Source of the DNA: Moraxellaceae bacterium REDSEA-S32_B1
Lineage (GTDB): Bacteria > Pseudomonadota > Gammaproteobacteria > Pseudomonadales > Moraxellaceae
NCBI GenBank assembly: GCA_001626925.1
Contig: LUOR01000002.1
Location: forward strand, 1 to 64,000
Length of the DNA stretch: 64,000 nt
Reading direction: 5' to 3'
Under the pieces are notes generated by a model. The model worked only from the letters and a program-made list of their open reading frames with translations. It was not told the DNA's origin and ran no database searches. Position numbers and translations under genes: made by a program. Numbering within the stretch: position 1 is the stretch's first letter; every line of letters starts with the position of its first letter. This document shows, one piece after another, positions 27,362 to 36,212 of the stretch.

Positions 27362-28528
27362 TTATTGCACTTTGACCATGCCAATCACTTGGCTACCCTG
27401 ATTACGAATCGCACCTAGCTCCACAGCAAAACCTTGTTGCTTAAATTGATCAGTGAGCTTAGTTAAAGCATCACTATTTTGTGCAAGCAGATTCATCGTC
27501 AAACCATTATTACGATACTGCACTTGCTCTGCTCGTATATTGGATTGTTGCAAAATCGGTCCAACTCGACTGATGAGTTGCAGTGCTTGCGTGTCCGCAT
27601 TGGCGTTCAATTTCATTTTTGCAGAGAACTGTGAGCGCAAATTCTTTTCATTAACCCGAGTTTCATTGGGGAACCACTGCTTATATTGATCCACAGCGAG
27701 CTGTGCGGTTTGATTGGCAAGTTGCTTATATTTCCACCAGCGCAAAGTATCATAGGTGATTTGCGTAACGATACAGATGGCAAGCAATGCTGCGCAAGCT
27801 TTCCAATAGTTAAATCCAGTTTTGGCTTTTTTAGTTTTGCTGAGTGCATTAAATGGATGTTGACGGAATTTGCCTAGATCAATTGCAGGCAATTCTGCTT
27901 GCATAAATTCCACATCTTGCCCAACAAACATGGTGCTAATTGCCTGATCCACCTCATTATTAACCGCACTGCCCGCAGGATAATAATGGTTGATTTTTGC
28001 AACGTTGTCCGCAGGCAATAAACTGAGTACATTCAAATCGTGTTCATGCCAACCACGCAACCTTGCCCAACGGAAAATACGATGTTGAAACACATCAGCG
28101 ATATTCACTTGATTGGTTTCAGGCTCAGGTGCAATCAAAAAATCTGGTAATAAGGCTTGGAATTGCCACGGCATCAGCGCCAAACTTTGCTGATAAGTTT
28201 CACGAGTCAGTCGTGAAATCGCCATGATATTCAGCTGATCTTTGTGAAATTCATGAAAAATATCAAGCTGATCAATCGGCTCAATACAATATTCTTCCAT
28301 TAAATATTGCACGCCAGTAACACCAAGCTGTTTGTACTGCGCTTTGCTAATTGCTTGACTATAAAACTGCGCACTGCTGCTTGGAAAAAAAACCACTGCT
28401 TCTTTGTGTTGATAGGTCAATTGTACCGTTTGAATCAATTGTTCTAATGAGTCGGCCAACTGCCAACCTTGATCATCAACTTGCCACAACCATTTGCCTT
28501 GACCCTCAGGCATCCACAAATACAGCAT
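27362..28528 (-). CDS. gspL: Type II secretion system protein GspL
   Basis: GspL links the GspE ATPase to the inner-membrane platform. The cytoplasmic actin-like part spans about residues 1-240. It is followed by a membrane helix (YWKACAALLAICIVTQITYD) and a periplasmic ferredoxin-like domain to residue 388. The layout and the adjoining gspM support the call, although the primary sequence is variable in this family. It follows sixA by 61 bases in the order gpsA-sixA-gspL-gspM. Confidence 0.87.
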   Translation of the reverse strand: MLYLWMPEGQGKWLWQVDDQGWQLADSLEQLIQTVQLTYQHKEAVVFFPSSSAQFYSQAISKAQYKQLGVTGVQYLMEEYCIEPIDQLDIFHEFHKDQLNIMAISRLTRETYQQSLALMPWQFQALLPDFLIAPEPETNQVNIADVFQHRIFRWARLRGWHEHDLNVLSLLPADNVAKINHYYPAGSAVNNEVDQAISTMFVGQDVEFMQAELPAIDLGKFRQHPFNALSKTKKAKTGFNYWKACAALLAICIVTQITYDTLRWWKYKQLANQTAQLAVDQYKQWFPNETRVNEKNLRSQFSAKMKLNANADTQALQLISRVGPILQQSNIRAEQVQYRNNGLTMNLLAQNSDALTKLTDQFKQQGFAVELGAIRNQGSQVIGMVKVQ

Positions 28529-28589
28529 ATGCTTTCCTAATGCGTTTTAATTTTCAGTTTTATTCCAAATGATTTAGCAAATCAACACA

Positions 28590-29051
28590 TTATTCCACAT
28601 GTGGTACAAACCGTGATTGCTCTTGCGACAATCCTATCATAATTGCAGGATGTTCATATACTCTTGCTTCCGCTAAATCAAACGGTTCAGGACTATCTTC
28701 AGTAAGTAAAGCCGCAATATAGGCAATAATATTCATATGGCAGACAACGACCACCGTTTCTTCAGTGAGTTTTGCAAGCCACTGAACTGCAGGCGCTGCT
28801 GGATCATCAGGGGTAATGTCTTGATAAACTTGTGTCGGCACATCATCAAACTTCGCTTGAAGATACGATAACGTCTGTTGTGCTCGAATATAAGGGCTGA
28901 CCACAAATAAATCGGGCTTAAACTGCTCTGCAATATACTGTGCCGTCAATTCTGCTTGTCTGTGTCCTCGCTCAGTCAGTTGGCGTACTGAGTCAAGACC
29001 TGAGCGATTCGGATCAGCTTCGCCGTGACGCACTAAAATCAATCTCATCAT
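28590..29051 (-). CDS. sixA: Phosphohistidine phosphatase SixA
   Basis: SixA is a small histidine phosphatase that removes phosphate from histidine in phosphotransfer proteins. The RHG motif is in LILVRHGEADPN (His9), followed by LTERGHRQAE and the second conserved histidine in VVCHMNII. The 153-residue length fits. A ribosome site (AAGGAAAA) precedes two adjacent ATGs, and 29051 is taken as the start. It sits between gpsA and gspL. Confidence 0.88.
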   Translation of the reverse strand: MMRLILVRHGEADPNRSGLDSVRQLTERGHRQAELTAQYIAEQFKPDLFVVSPYIRAQQTLSYLQAKFDDVPTQVYQDITPDDPAAPAVQWLAKLTEETVVVVCHMNIIAYIAALLTEDSPEPFDLAEARVYEHPAIMIGLSQEQSRFVPHVE

Positions 29052-29160
29052 TTTTCCTTATTTATTGTTAAAAAGAAATTACAACCATCTACCTTCAAAT
29101 GTTAAACCATCATTGATAAATTTTAGTGACAGCAATATTTTGAATATTAGAAATGATATA

Positions 29161-30264
29161 TCAAGAATCAGATTGATGCGGTAAGACAAATTCCACATCA
29201 CTGCGATGTCCATTTTCCATCAAAGACAACGCCACGCTTAACGGTGGTGCATGATTAAAAATCACCTCATACAAGGCACAAGTGATTGGCATATATACAT
29301 CCAACTCTTCGGCACGTGACTTGACTTGAATAATGGTATTAATCCCTTCCGCAGTTTGACCAAGCTCTGCAACTGCCTGATCCAAAGACTTACCTTGTCC
29401 AAGCGCAAAACCAACTTGATAGTTACGACTGAGCGGACTATTACAAGTTGCGAATAAATCACCTACACCTGATAAACCAAGGAAGGTTAGCGGATTTGCA
29501 CCCAAACGCACTGCAAAACGGCTCATCTCTGCCAATGCACGTGTGATGAGCATACTTTTGGTATTTTCACCGACGTTATACGCTGCGCCCATCCCCATCG
29601 CCACGGCATAGATATTTTTCAATGCACCGCCAAGCTCCACACCATGTACATCATCACTGGCAAAGACACGGAACAATGCACTATGTAGCGCACCTTGCAC
29701 TGCATTGCGGAGTTGCTCTGAATGGCTTGCGATCACAGTCCCCGCAGGCATACCTTGTACGATTTCTTTAGCCAAGTTTGGACCTGACAGCACACCATAA
29801 GGCACTTCTGGCAGCTCCTGACGAATAATGTCGCTCATAAAGCAGAAGCTATCTTTTTCAATACCTTTGGTTAAAGACACAACGGCTTGTGCTGTGATGA
29901 GTGGTGCGATTTGCTTAAGTACTTTACGGAAAGAATGGCTTGGGATCGCAACCAAAATCAAATCACGATCTTTCACCGAAGCTTCTAAGTCTGAGCTCAC
30001 TTTAAGCTTTTCTTCGAGTTTAAAGTCTGGCAAATAGCGTTTATTGATTTTTGTTTCTTGGATTTCTTTAGCAGCGTCTTGGTCACGAATCCACATGATG
30101 GTGTCACAACCATTACGTGTGGCAAGATTTGCCATCGCTGTACCAAAACTTCCACCACCAAGCACCGTGATACGCAGATTGCTATTATCTTTGCTTTCCG
30201 ACTTCGCTTTATTACGATCTTGCTGATATTGGGCTAAAATGTCATTAAAATTGGCTTGGGTCAC
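29161..30264 (-). CDS. gpsA: Glycerol-3-phosphate dehydrogenase [NAD(P)+]
   Basis: GpsA makes sn-glycerol-3-phosphate for phospholipid synthesis. The NAD-binding loop is VLGGGSFGTA (residues 34-43). LSGPNLAKEI, the catalytic lysine region GGALKNIYAVAMG and GLSGVGDLFATC are all present. The protein has 367 residues, about 30 more than E. coli GpsA, because of an N-terminal lysine/serine-rich extension. It is first in the order gpsA-sixA-gspL-gspM. Confidence 0.94.
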   Translation of the reverse strand: MTQANFNDILAQYQQDRNKAKSESKDNSNLRITVLGGGSFGTAMANLATRNGCDTIMWIRDQDAAKEIQETKINKRYLPDFKLEEKLKVSSDLEASVKDRDLILVAIPSHSFRKVLKQIAPLITAQAVVSLTKGIEKDSFCFMSDIIRQELPEVPYGVLSGPNLAKEIVQGMPAGTVIASHSEQLRNAVQGALHSALFRVFASDDVHGVELGGALKNIYAVAMGMGAAYNVGENTKSMLITRALAEMSRFAVRLGANPLTFLGLSGVGDLFATCNSPLSRNYQVGFALGQGKSLDQAVAELGQTAEGINTIIQVKSRAEELDVYMPITCALYEVIFNHAPPLSVALSLMENGHRSDVEFVLPHQSDS

Positions 30265-30286
30265 AAACTTTCCTTATCTATACGTC

Positions 30287-30336
30287 ATTTGATGGCTACA
30301 AGAAACCTTTGTATCACAAAGTCTTAACCATCAAAT
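30287..30336 (-). promoter_or_regulatory. Nested stem-loop in the gpsA leader
   Basis: ATTTGATGG (30287-30295) pairs with CCATCAAAT (30328-30336). Inside, CTTTG (30307-30311) pairs with CAAAG (30317-30321). The structure ends 23 bases before the gpsA start codon and could affect its translation. No known leader family is recognised. Confidence 0.4.
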
Positions 30337-30405
30337 CATTTTTCAAATTTAATATTAAGTATATAAAACAACTATAAGAATCTTTCTAAAGAAAAGCGAT
30401 TGATT

Positions 30406-30423
30406 CATGTAAATATTTACATG
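30406..30423. promoter_or_regulatory. Perfect 18-bp palindrome between gpsA and the nitroreductase gene
   Basis: CATGTAAATATTTACATG is fully symmetric. It lies 24 bases after the nitroreductase stop and about 140 bases before the gpsA start. It has the look of a repressor operator, but it could be a short terminator stem for the nitroreductase gene. Confidence 0.4.
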
Positions 30424-30446
30424 GTTTCTATATCACTTTTATACCA

Positions 30447-31055
30447 TTAGCCGAAATGCCATTCACTAACAAAGTCAGCAACATTTAAAGGCTCTCTCGG
30501 TGCAATTTCTTTGCTTGCTGTACCGATATAGACCAAACCAGCGATTTCATCACTTGCTGCACAGCCTAATGCTCGTTTTAAATGCGCAGATTCTGCTGCC
30601 GCACCACTACGCCACATGCTTGAGAAGCCTTGCGACTGTAATACCAATAACAGATTTTGAATCGCCGCACCACAGCTCAATACTTGTTCATAGTGTGGTA
30701 CTTTGAGATGTGGTTGATCTTGCACAATACAGATCAAAATCATCGGTGCACGCATTGGATGTTGCTTCACACGATCCAATTGCACAGGATCAATTTCCCC
30801 ACCCTCTGCCAAACTTTTCGCTAACAATTCACCAAAGGCAACTCGCTGTTCGCCTTGAATGGTGATAAAACGCCACGGATGCAAGCGATGATGATCAGGT
30901 GCAGTAAGTGCCGCTGCAATCGCCAATTCAAGCTGTGCTGTATTCGGTGCAGGCTCAACTAGCAAACCAATGGATTGACGACGATTGATAAAGTCATAGA
31001 GCTGGTTTGGGGAGAAGTGATTTAGCGAAGATGGCGTTGAAAAATCGGATGACAT
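30447..31055 (-). CDS. Nitroreductase-family FMN-dependent oxidoreductase
   Basis: This flavoprotein reduces nitro compounds, quinones or related acceptors. The FMN-binding RRQSIG at about residues 23-28 and the HRLHPWRFI segment (about residue 58) are typical of the YdjA-like short nitroreductases. A conserved GAAIQNLLLVLQSQGFSSMW follows. From the ATG at 31055 it has 202 residues. The frame also permits a start at 31100, and neither has a strong ribosome site. The gene is alone, between the glyA terminator and gpsA. Confidence 0.85.
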   Translation of the reverse strand: MSSDFSTPSSLNHFSPNQLYDFINRRQSIGLLVEPAPNTAQLELAIAAALTAPDHHRLHPWRFITIQGEQRVAFGELLAKSLAEGGEIDPVQLDRVKQHPMRAPMILICIVQDQPHLKVPHYEQVLSCGAAIQNLLLVLQSQGFSSMWRSGAAAESAHLKRALGCAASDEIAGLVYIGTASKEIAPREPLNVADFVSEWHFG

Positions 31056-31182
31056 AAATAAGGTCTTTGTTATGGGGTAGCGATCATACGAATGTAGCAT
31101 AGATTGGAATTCTTGCCTATTTCAACACACTGAATCTAGGGTGAATTTAAGACGGCGGATTCAATAACGAAGTGCAACACAT

Positions 31183-31217
31183 AAAAAAAAACGGCTAAGC
31201 ATCTTACTTAACCGTTT
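31183..31217 (-). terminator. glyA terminator
   Basis: AAACGGCTAAG (31189-31199) pairs with CTTAACCGTTT (31207-31217) with one mismatch. The minus-strand T run of nine follows. It lies 75 bases after the glyA stop. Confidence 0.75.
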
Positions 31218-31291
31218 CTTTGCTTCACCGATGTTTCGGCGTTTTAAAATCAGCATGTGAATATCAATAGACTCACATTGTGATGATGAAT

Positions 31292-32545
31292 TTAGTTTGC
31301 ATACACTGGGAATTTTGCACAAACCGCTGCAACTTTGCCACGTACCTCTGCAATTACTGCTTCGTCACCTTTGCTGTCGATCACATCAGCAATCCAACCT
31401 GCCAAGTCACGCACTTCTTGCTCACCGAAGCCACGAGTCGTTACCGCAGGTGTACCGATACGAATACCTGAAGTGACAAATGGAGAACGCGGATCGTTTG
31501 GTACAGCGTTTTTATTGACCGTGATGTGCGCATCGCCAAGCCAAGCATCAACTTCTTTACCCGTCACATCTTGTTTGATCAAAGACAATAGGAACAAGTG
31601 ATTGTCCGTACCGCCAGATACGATGTCGAAACCACGTGAAATCAATACTTCAGCCATTGCTTGCGCATTTTTCACGACTTGTTGTTGATACGTTTTAAAC
31701 TCATCAGACATCGCTTCTTTGAAACAAATCGCTTTCGCAGCGATCGCATGCATCAACGGACCACCTTGATTGCCTGGGAATACCGCCGATTGAAGTTTCT
31801 TCTCGATTTCTTCATTAGCTTTAGCCAAGATCAAACCTGAACGTGGACCACGAAGTGTTTTGTGTGTCGTCGTTGTTGTTACATCAGCGATTTGCACTGG
31901 GTTTGGATAGACACCCGCAGCAACTAAGCCCGCAACGTGCGCCATATCAACAAATAAATATGCACCCACTTTATCAGCGATCTCACGGAAACGATTCCAG
32001 TCCATGATACGGCTATATGCAGAGAAGCCTGCAACGATCATTTTTGGCTTATGCTCAAGTGCCAAACGCTCAACTTCGTCATAATCCACTTCGCCAGTTT
32101 CAGGGTTTAAGCCATATTGAACGGCATTGTACGTTTTACCAGAGAAGCTCACTTTTGCACCATGCGTCAAGTGACCGCCATGCGCCAAGCTCATACCCAA
32201 AACCGTATCACCTGCATTCAAAAGTGCTAAATAAACAGCTGAGTTTGCTTGTGAACCTGCATGTGGCTGCACGTTTGCATAGTCTGCGCCAAATAATGCT
32301 TTCGCACGATCAATCGCCAATTGCTCAATCACATCGACATTTTCACAACCACCGTAGTAACGCTTGCCCGGATAGCCTTCTGCATATTTGTTAGTCAGCT
32401 TAGTGCCTTGCGCTTCCATCACGGCTGGAGAAGTATAGTTTTCAGATGCGATCAATTCGATATGCGCTTCTTGACGTTGATCTTCGGCGGTAATCGCTTT
32501 CGCTAATTCTGGATCAAATTCAGCAATCGAGATATTGGCAAACAT
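31292..32545 (-). CDS. glyA: Serine hydroxymethyltransferase
   Basis: GlyA converts serine to glycine and loads one-carbon units on tetrahydrofolate. The PLP lysine lies in [15 protein letters not shown], and [18 protein letters not shown] and [13 protein letters not shown] are family blocks. The frame reaches to 32662, but the ATG at 32545 gives the usual 417 residues and has an AGGAAA ribosome site. It is monocistronic with its own terminator. Confidence 0.96.
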   Translation of the reverse strand: MFANISIAEFDPELAKAITAEDQRQEAHIELIASENYTSPAVMEAQGTKLTNKYAEGYPGKRYYGGCENVDVIEQLAIDRAKALFGADYANVQPHAGSQANSAVYLALLNAGDTVLGMSLAHGGHLTHGAKVSFSGKTYNAVQYGLNPETGEVDYDEVERLALEHKPKMIVAGFSAYSRIMDWNRFREIADKVGAYLFVDMAHVAGLVAAGVYPNPVQIADVTTTTTHKTLRGPRSGLILAKANEEIEKKLQSAVFPGNQGGPLMHAIAAKAICFKEAMSDEFKTYQQQVVKNAQAMAEVLISRGFDIVSGGTDNHLFLLSLIKQDVTGKEVDAWLGDAHITVNKNAVPNDPRSPFVTSGIRIGTPAVTTRGFGEQEVRDLAGWIADVIDSKGDEAVIAEVRGKVAAVCAKFPVYAN

Positions 32546-32734
32546 GAGCAAGTTTCCTATGTGGTCGAAAAGTGTTTTAGCTTCGGGGGTGATACCGTGA
32601 TAAAAATAAATAACGGTAAAATTATAAAAAATTGGCGCACATTGTAGCATGAAGTGCGCCATGAAAAAGACTGATATTGATTTAAATCACACTGAAATTT
32701 ATTCAATGGATTCTATAGAAAACCTCAGCCAATT

Positions 32735-33307
32735 TTACAGGAATGCTCTAACAACAATTACCAAGCCAAACAAGATAAAGAGCATCGCAGCAACACGTTG
32801 AATCCATAACATTGGCAAATGATCAGCGAGCTTTTGACCAATAAAAATCATTGGAATATTGGCAATCAACATCCCAAAAGTCGTGCCTAAAGTCACCAAC
32901 AAAACACTTTGAAATTGTGCAGCCAGAGCGACAGTAGCGATTTGGGTTTTATCGCCGATTTCCGCCAAGAAAAATAAAATAAATGTCGCAAAGAACACAC
33001 CGTATTTTTGCCAACGCTCAAGATAGTTTTTCCTTTGATCGAGTTTATCGGGAATCAATAGCCAAATACCCATCGCAATAAATGTCCCTGCCAAAATCCA
33101 CTGCAACACATCCGCAGAAATGACTTGGAGTAGCCAATTGCCAATGAGTGCTGCGACAGCATGATTTAAAAGTGTTGCGAAAAGAATAGCGAGAGCGATT
33201 GGGAGCGGTTTGCGGAAACGGGCAGCAAGTAGCAAGGTCAGCAATTGGGTTTTATCACCCATTTCTGCCAAAGCAACTAAAGATGTAGAAAAAAGAAAAG
33301 CTTCCAT
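32735..33307 (-). CDS. GDT1/UPF0016 family manganese exporter (MneA-type)
   Basis: This is a 190-residue inner-membrane protein with six helices in two similar halves. Each half carries the family signature, EMGDKT at residues 15-20 and EIGDKT at 116-121, which forms the divalent-cation path. UPF0016 members export Mn2+ (bacterial MneA) or exchange Ca2+/Mn2+ (TMEM165, Gdt1). Its leader holds a yybP-ykoY-type manganese riboswitch, which strongly supports manganese export. It is monocistronic. Confidence 0.88.
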   Translation of the reverse strand: MEAFLFSTSLVALAEMGDKTQLLTLLLAARFRKPLPIALAILFATLLNHAVAALIGNWLLQVISADVLQWILAGTFIAMGIWLLIPDKLDQRKNYLERWQKYGVFFATFILFFLAEIGDKTQIATVALAAQFQSVLLVTLGTTFGMLIANIPMIFIGQKLADHLPMLWIQRVAAMLFILFGLVIVVRAFL

Positions 33308-33319
33308 TTATGCACTTCA

Positions 33320-33360
33320 GGTCGGCGAAGACGTCATTGGACAACTATTTTTTGCCGACC
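33320..33360 (-). promoter_or_regulatory. Stem-loop in front of the manganese exporter start
   Basis: GGTCGGC and GCCGACC form a perfect 7-bp GC-rich stem that ends 13 bases before the ATG. It could hide or expose the ribosome site as the expression platform of the riboswitch. A second stem, GCGATGT/ACATCGC, lies at 33380-33407. No T run follows either stem, so control of translation seems more likely than termination. Confidence 0.5.
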
Positions 33361-33539
33361 TATTGGCTAGTTCAAATTGGCGATGTAAAAATCACCACAA
33401 ACATCGCTTGCAAAAATAGTGTCAATGGTCTTGCCAGTCTTTCACCGAAGTTACACTTACTTAAAGTGTATGGAAAAGATATAAACGCCATGTGAACCAC
33501 AATCAAAGCCATTTATAAATATGGTATATATAAACTAAA

Positions 33540-33642
33540 CTTTGAAATCACAAGTATGTTGACGCTTACCACAGTATGCAAATGATTAAACTTCTAAAAA
33601 TATAATCGACAATTCACACCTGTGAGGCTACTCCCCAAAGGA
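33540..33642 (-). ncRNA. yybP-ykoY manganese riboswitch aptamer
   Basis: On the minus strand the two hallmark loops of the family are present in order: GGGGAGTAGCC (33636 to 33626) and GTCAACATAC (33563 to 33554). A CTTTG just before the first loop pairs with a CAAAG after the second, as the closing stem P1 would require. It sits directly at the predicted transcription start and upstream of a UPF0016 manganese exporter, the classic target gene. The aptamer edges are approximate. About 230 bases of leader follow it. Confidence 0.8.
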
Positions 33643-33648
33643 AGCTCC

Positions 33649-33677
33649 ATCATAGCAATTTAAACCGATGATGTCGA
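33649..33677 (-). promoter_or_regulatory. Promoter of the riboswitch-exporter unit
   Basis: On the minus strand TCGACA (-35, 33677-33672) and TATGAT (-10, 33654-33649) are 17 bases apart, each one base from consensus. The start would fall just at the first base of the aptamer. Confidence 0.65.
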
Positions 33678-33716
33678 TTGAAAATTTAGATTGTCATAAT
33701 TGCAAAATGATCAAAA

Positions 33717-34199
33717 TCACCAACGGAATTTATCCCAGTTTTCAGGATTCGCCCAAAACTTCGAATTAAACCAATCAGGAACGTGCTTATAAGTTAAAAT
33801 GTTAAATTGCCAAATCTGTACAGGGTTATCCTCAGGCACAAGCTCCAAGAGTTGATTAAAGCCTAATGCACGCAGCTGTTTAGTCCGCTCTAATGAAGCA
33901 AATACGATAATTTTCTTGGCAAATAAATCCCGCATACGCACTACGGCATTGTTAATTGTGGTATTTGCGAGCGTTTCACTTGATGCTTCGTCTTCTAATG
34001 ATGTTTGTTTGATCAAATTGACAATTGCTAAGTCATAGCGCTGATCAAATGGCAGACTTGCCACGTCATTTAAGCTACAATATTGCCACTGTCCGCCCCA
34101 GTTGGACTGTGGCTGGATGTCGATCGCAATCGCTTGATCAATCTGCTTTTCTTCTGCCAAAAGCTGAAGTAATAAGGCAATAATATCTTGATCTGGCAT
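33717..34199 (-). CDS. Conserved protein of unknown function (DUF6231-like)
   Basis: This is a 160-residue soluble protein. The N-terminal half has the feel of a nucleotide-binding or methyltransferase-like fold (AIDIQPQSNWGG, then DLAIVNLI, then KKIIVFASLERTKQLRALGF), and the tail is rich in tryptophan, asparagine and phenylalanine (DWFNSKFWANPENWDKFRW). I place it near the DUF6231 family from memory of similar Acinetobacter and Pseudomonas proteins. The ATG at 34199 is preferred over 34223. It is divergent from the DUF2797 gene, with starts only 13 bases apart. Confidence 0.65.
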   Translation of the reverse strand: MPDQDIIALLLQLLAEEKQIDQAIAIDIQPQSNWGGQWQYCSLNDVASLPFDQRYDLAIVNLIKQTSLEDEASSETLANTTINNAVVRMRDLFAKKIIVFASLERTKQLRALGFNQLLELVPEDNPVQIWQFNILTYKHVPDWFNSKFWANPENWDKFRW

Positions 34200-34212
34200 A
34201 AAAAATCCTTCA

Positions 34213-35070
34213 ATGTCGAGCACAGCAATGGAATATCAAGGCATTTGCCATAAAATGCAGGCACGTATTACACCTGCATCAAACGCCACACTTCCTAGCC
34301 ATGTCGAGTATAAGTTTGTTTTGGATCAATTCAATACCGATTTGATGCAATGTCTTGGAGAAAAGCTCCAACTCGAATGGACTGGTCGAATTTTCTGCGT
34401 TTCTTGTGGCAATGCCACGCCAAAGTCCTATTCGCAAGGTCACTGTTTCAAATGCTTTAAAACCAAAGCAGAATGCGACATGTGTATCTTGAAACCTGAA
34501 ACCTGTCATTACCATCTCGGTACCTGCCGTGAAGAAAGCTTTGCCCAGCAAGTGTGCTTTCAACCGCATATCGTCTATTTGGCAAATTCCAGTGCATTAA
34601 AAGTCGGGATTACTCGTCAGGTCAATATGCCGACACGATGGCTAGATCAAGGTGCAACGCAGGCTTTGCCGATTCTACGTGTGGGTTCTCGTCGTCTGTC
34701 TGGTCAAGTTGAAATTTTGTTTGCCGAGATGATCGCCGATAAAACCAACTGGCGTGCCTTGCTCAAAGGCGAAGCTGATCCTGTGGATTTGGTTGAGGAA
34801 AAAGAGCAGATTCTTGATCAATTCCATATGGAATTGGCAACTTTAGCGAATGAATATAGCGAAGAAGAATTGGGGTTTTTAGATGATCAACCGCTTGAGT
34901 TTCAATATCCTGTACAGCAATATCCGCATAAAATCACCAGTCACAACCTTGATAAAACGCCAATCATTGAAGGGAAACTTCAAGGCATTAAAGGGCAATA
35001 TCTGCTCATGGATACTGGCGTGATCAATATTCGCAAATATACAGGTTATGAAATTGTCTTGCGAATGTAA
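34213..35070 (+). CDS. DUF2797 zinc-knuckle protein
   Basis: This 285-residue protein is of unknown role. A cysteine-rich block holds Cys62/Cys65, Cys78/Cys81, Cys88/Cys91 and Cys98/Cys105, enough for two zinc knuckles. It is followed by VYLANSSALKVGITRQVNMPTRW, which resembles the GIY-YIG-like core seen in DUF2797. The C-terminal third is acidic. A second ATG at 34228 is also possible. The start region faces and nearly touches the divergent DUF6231-like gene, so they share a control region. Confidence 0.8.
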   Translation: MSSTAMEYQGICHKMQARITPASNATLPSHVEYKFVLDQFNTDLMQCLGEKLQLEWTGRIFCVSCGNATPKSYSQGHCFKCFKTKAECDMCILKPETCHYHLGTCREESFAQQVCFQPHIVYLANSSALKVGITRQVNMPTRWLDQGATQALPILRVGSRRLSGQVEILFAEMIADKTNWRALLKGEADPVDLVEEKEQILDQFHMELATLANEYSEEELGFLDDQPLEFQYPVQQYPHKITSHNLDKTPIIEGKLQGIKGQYLLMDTGVINIRKYTGYEIVLRM

Positions 35071-35141
35071 TTGCATTGAAATTCCTTTGTGGAGATTTTA
35101 GCTTTTCAACGAGATATGTTTTAGCGACTCATTTGAAAAGA

Positions 35142-36164
35142 TCAGACCACGCTGTACTTTGGCTTTTGACCATTCAACGCTAAAACAAGATTCTCATACG
35201 CCAACTTGTTCATCGCATATCGTGTTGCTTCGGTTGCAGAACCGATATGCGGTGTCACCACCACATTATTTAATTCAAATAATTTTGAACTTTGTAAAGG
35301 CTCATGAGCAAAGACATCAAGCCCTGCGCCAAAGATTTGTTGATTTTGCAAGACTTCAATGAGTGCGTCTTCATCTATCACCGCACCACGAGAGATATTG
35401 ACCAAAACCGCAGTGGATTTCATCAAGGCAAATTCAGCTTGACCCAGTAAATGCTTGGTTTGCGCATTGAGATCAACCGCAACAACGACAAAATCAGAAC
35501 TCGTCAATAATTGTTCAAGGTTTAAATATTCTGCCTGGAATTGATGTGCGGTTTCGAGTTTTTCACGTCGACCATAATACTTAATATTCATGTTGAAGCC
35601 GTAATAACCACGTCGAGCGATCGCCGAGCCGATATGTCCTAAACCGATGATTCCCAAGGTCTTGCCATGTATATCCATACCAAACTGACCTGCCGACACG
35701 GTACGTTGCCACTGCCCTTGTCGTGTCCATTGATCTAGCTCGGGAATGCGCCTAGCCGCACTCATCAATAATGCAAAAGCTGTATCTGCCGTAGTTTCAG
35801 TCAACACGTGTGGCGTATGTGCGAGCTGAATTTGTCGTGATTTCAAATAATCCACATCGTAATTGTCATAGCCAACACTAACACTGGATACGATCTCAAG
35901 ATGCTGTGCGGTTTCGAGTTGCTCTTTTCCGAGTAATCGCCCTGCGCCGATCATACCGTGTGCATTAGTTACCGCTTCACGGATTTGTTGATTTACATCA
36001 CCGAGTTTTGGATTGATTTTGATGACATCGAAGTCTTTTCTAAGCTTTTCTTCAAATTCTGGGAAAATCTGACTAAAGATCACAACCTTTTTCTTCACAT
36101 GATTCTTTTGTGCTAAATGTTCAGTTTCAGTGACGAGGTCTAATGCGATGTTAAGATCAGTCAT
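35142..36164 (-). CDS. D-isomer-specific 2-hydroxyacid dehydrogenase (glyoxylate/hydroxypyruvate reductase-like)
   Basis: This 340-residue NAD(P)H enzyme reduces 2-keto acids such as glyoxylate, hydroxypyruvate or 2-ketogluconate. The nucleotide site is GLGHIGSAIARRG, followed by LVNISRGAVIDEDAL with the catalytic arginine and GAGLDVFAHEPL with the glutamate. The histidine is in VVTPHIGSAT. About 22 residues precede the usual family start. The GhrB/KguD branch looks nearest, but the substrate cannot be fixed. It is monocistronic. Confidence 0.85.
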   Translation of the reverse strand: MTDLNIALDLVTETEHLAQKNHVKKKVVIFSQIFPEFEEKLRKDFDVIKINPKLGDVNQQIREAVTNAHGMIGAGRLLGKEQLETAQHLEIVSSVSVGYDNYDVDYLKSRQIQLAHTPHVLTETTADTAFALLMSAARRIPELDQWTRQGQWQRTVSAGQFGMDIHGKTLGIIGLGHIGSAIARRGYYGFNMNIKYYGRREKLETAHQFQAEYLNLEQLLTSSDFVVVAVDLNAQTKHLLGQAEFALMKSTAVLVNISRGAVIDEDALIEVLQNQQIFGAGLDVFAHEPLQSSKLFELNNVVVTPHIGSATEATRYAMNKLAYENLVLALNGQKPKYSVV

Positions 36165-36212
36165 GGCGGCATTGAATCATTTTAAAGATGATTTTTAAAA
36201 ATAACACAGCAA

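Noticed and set aside
33310-33495. A small plus-strand ORF before the manganese exporter
   Set aside because: It is antisense to the riboswitch leader and explained by the leader stems.
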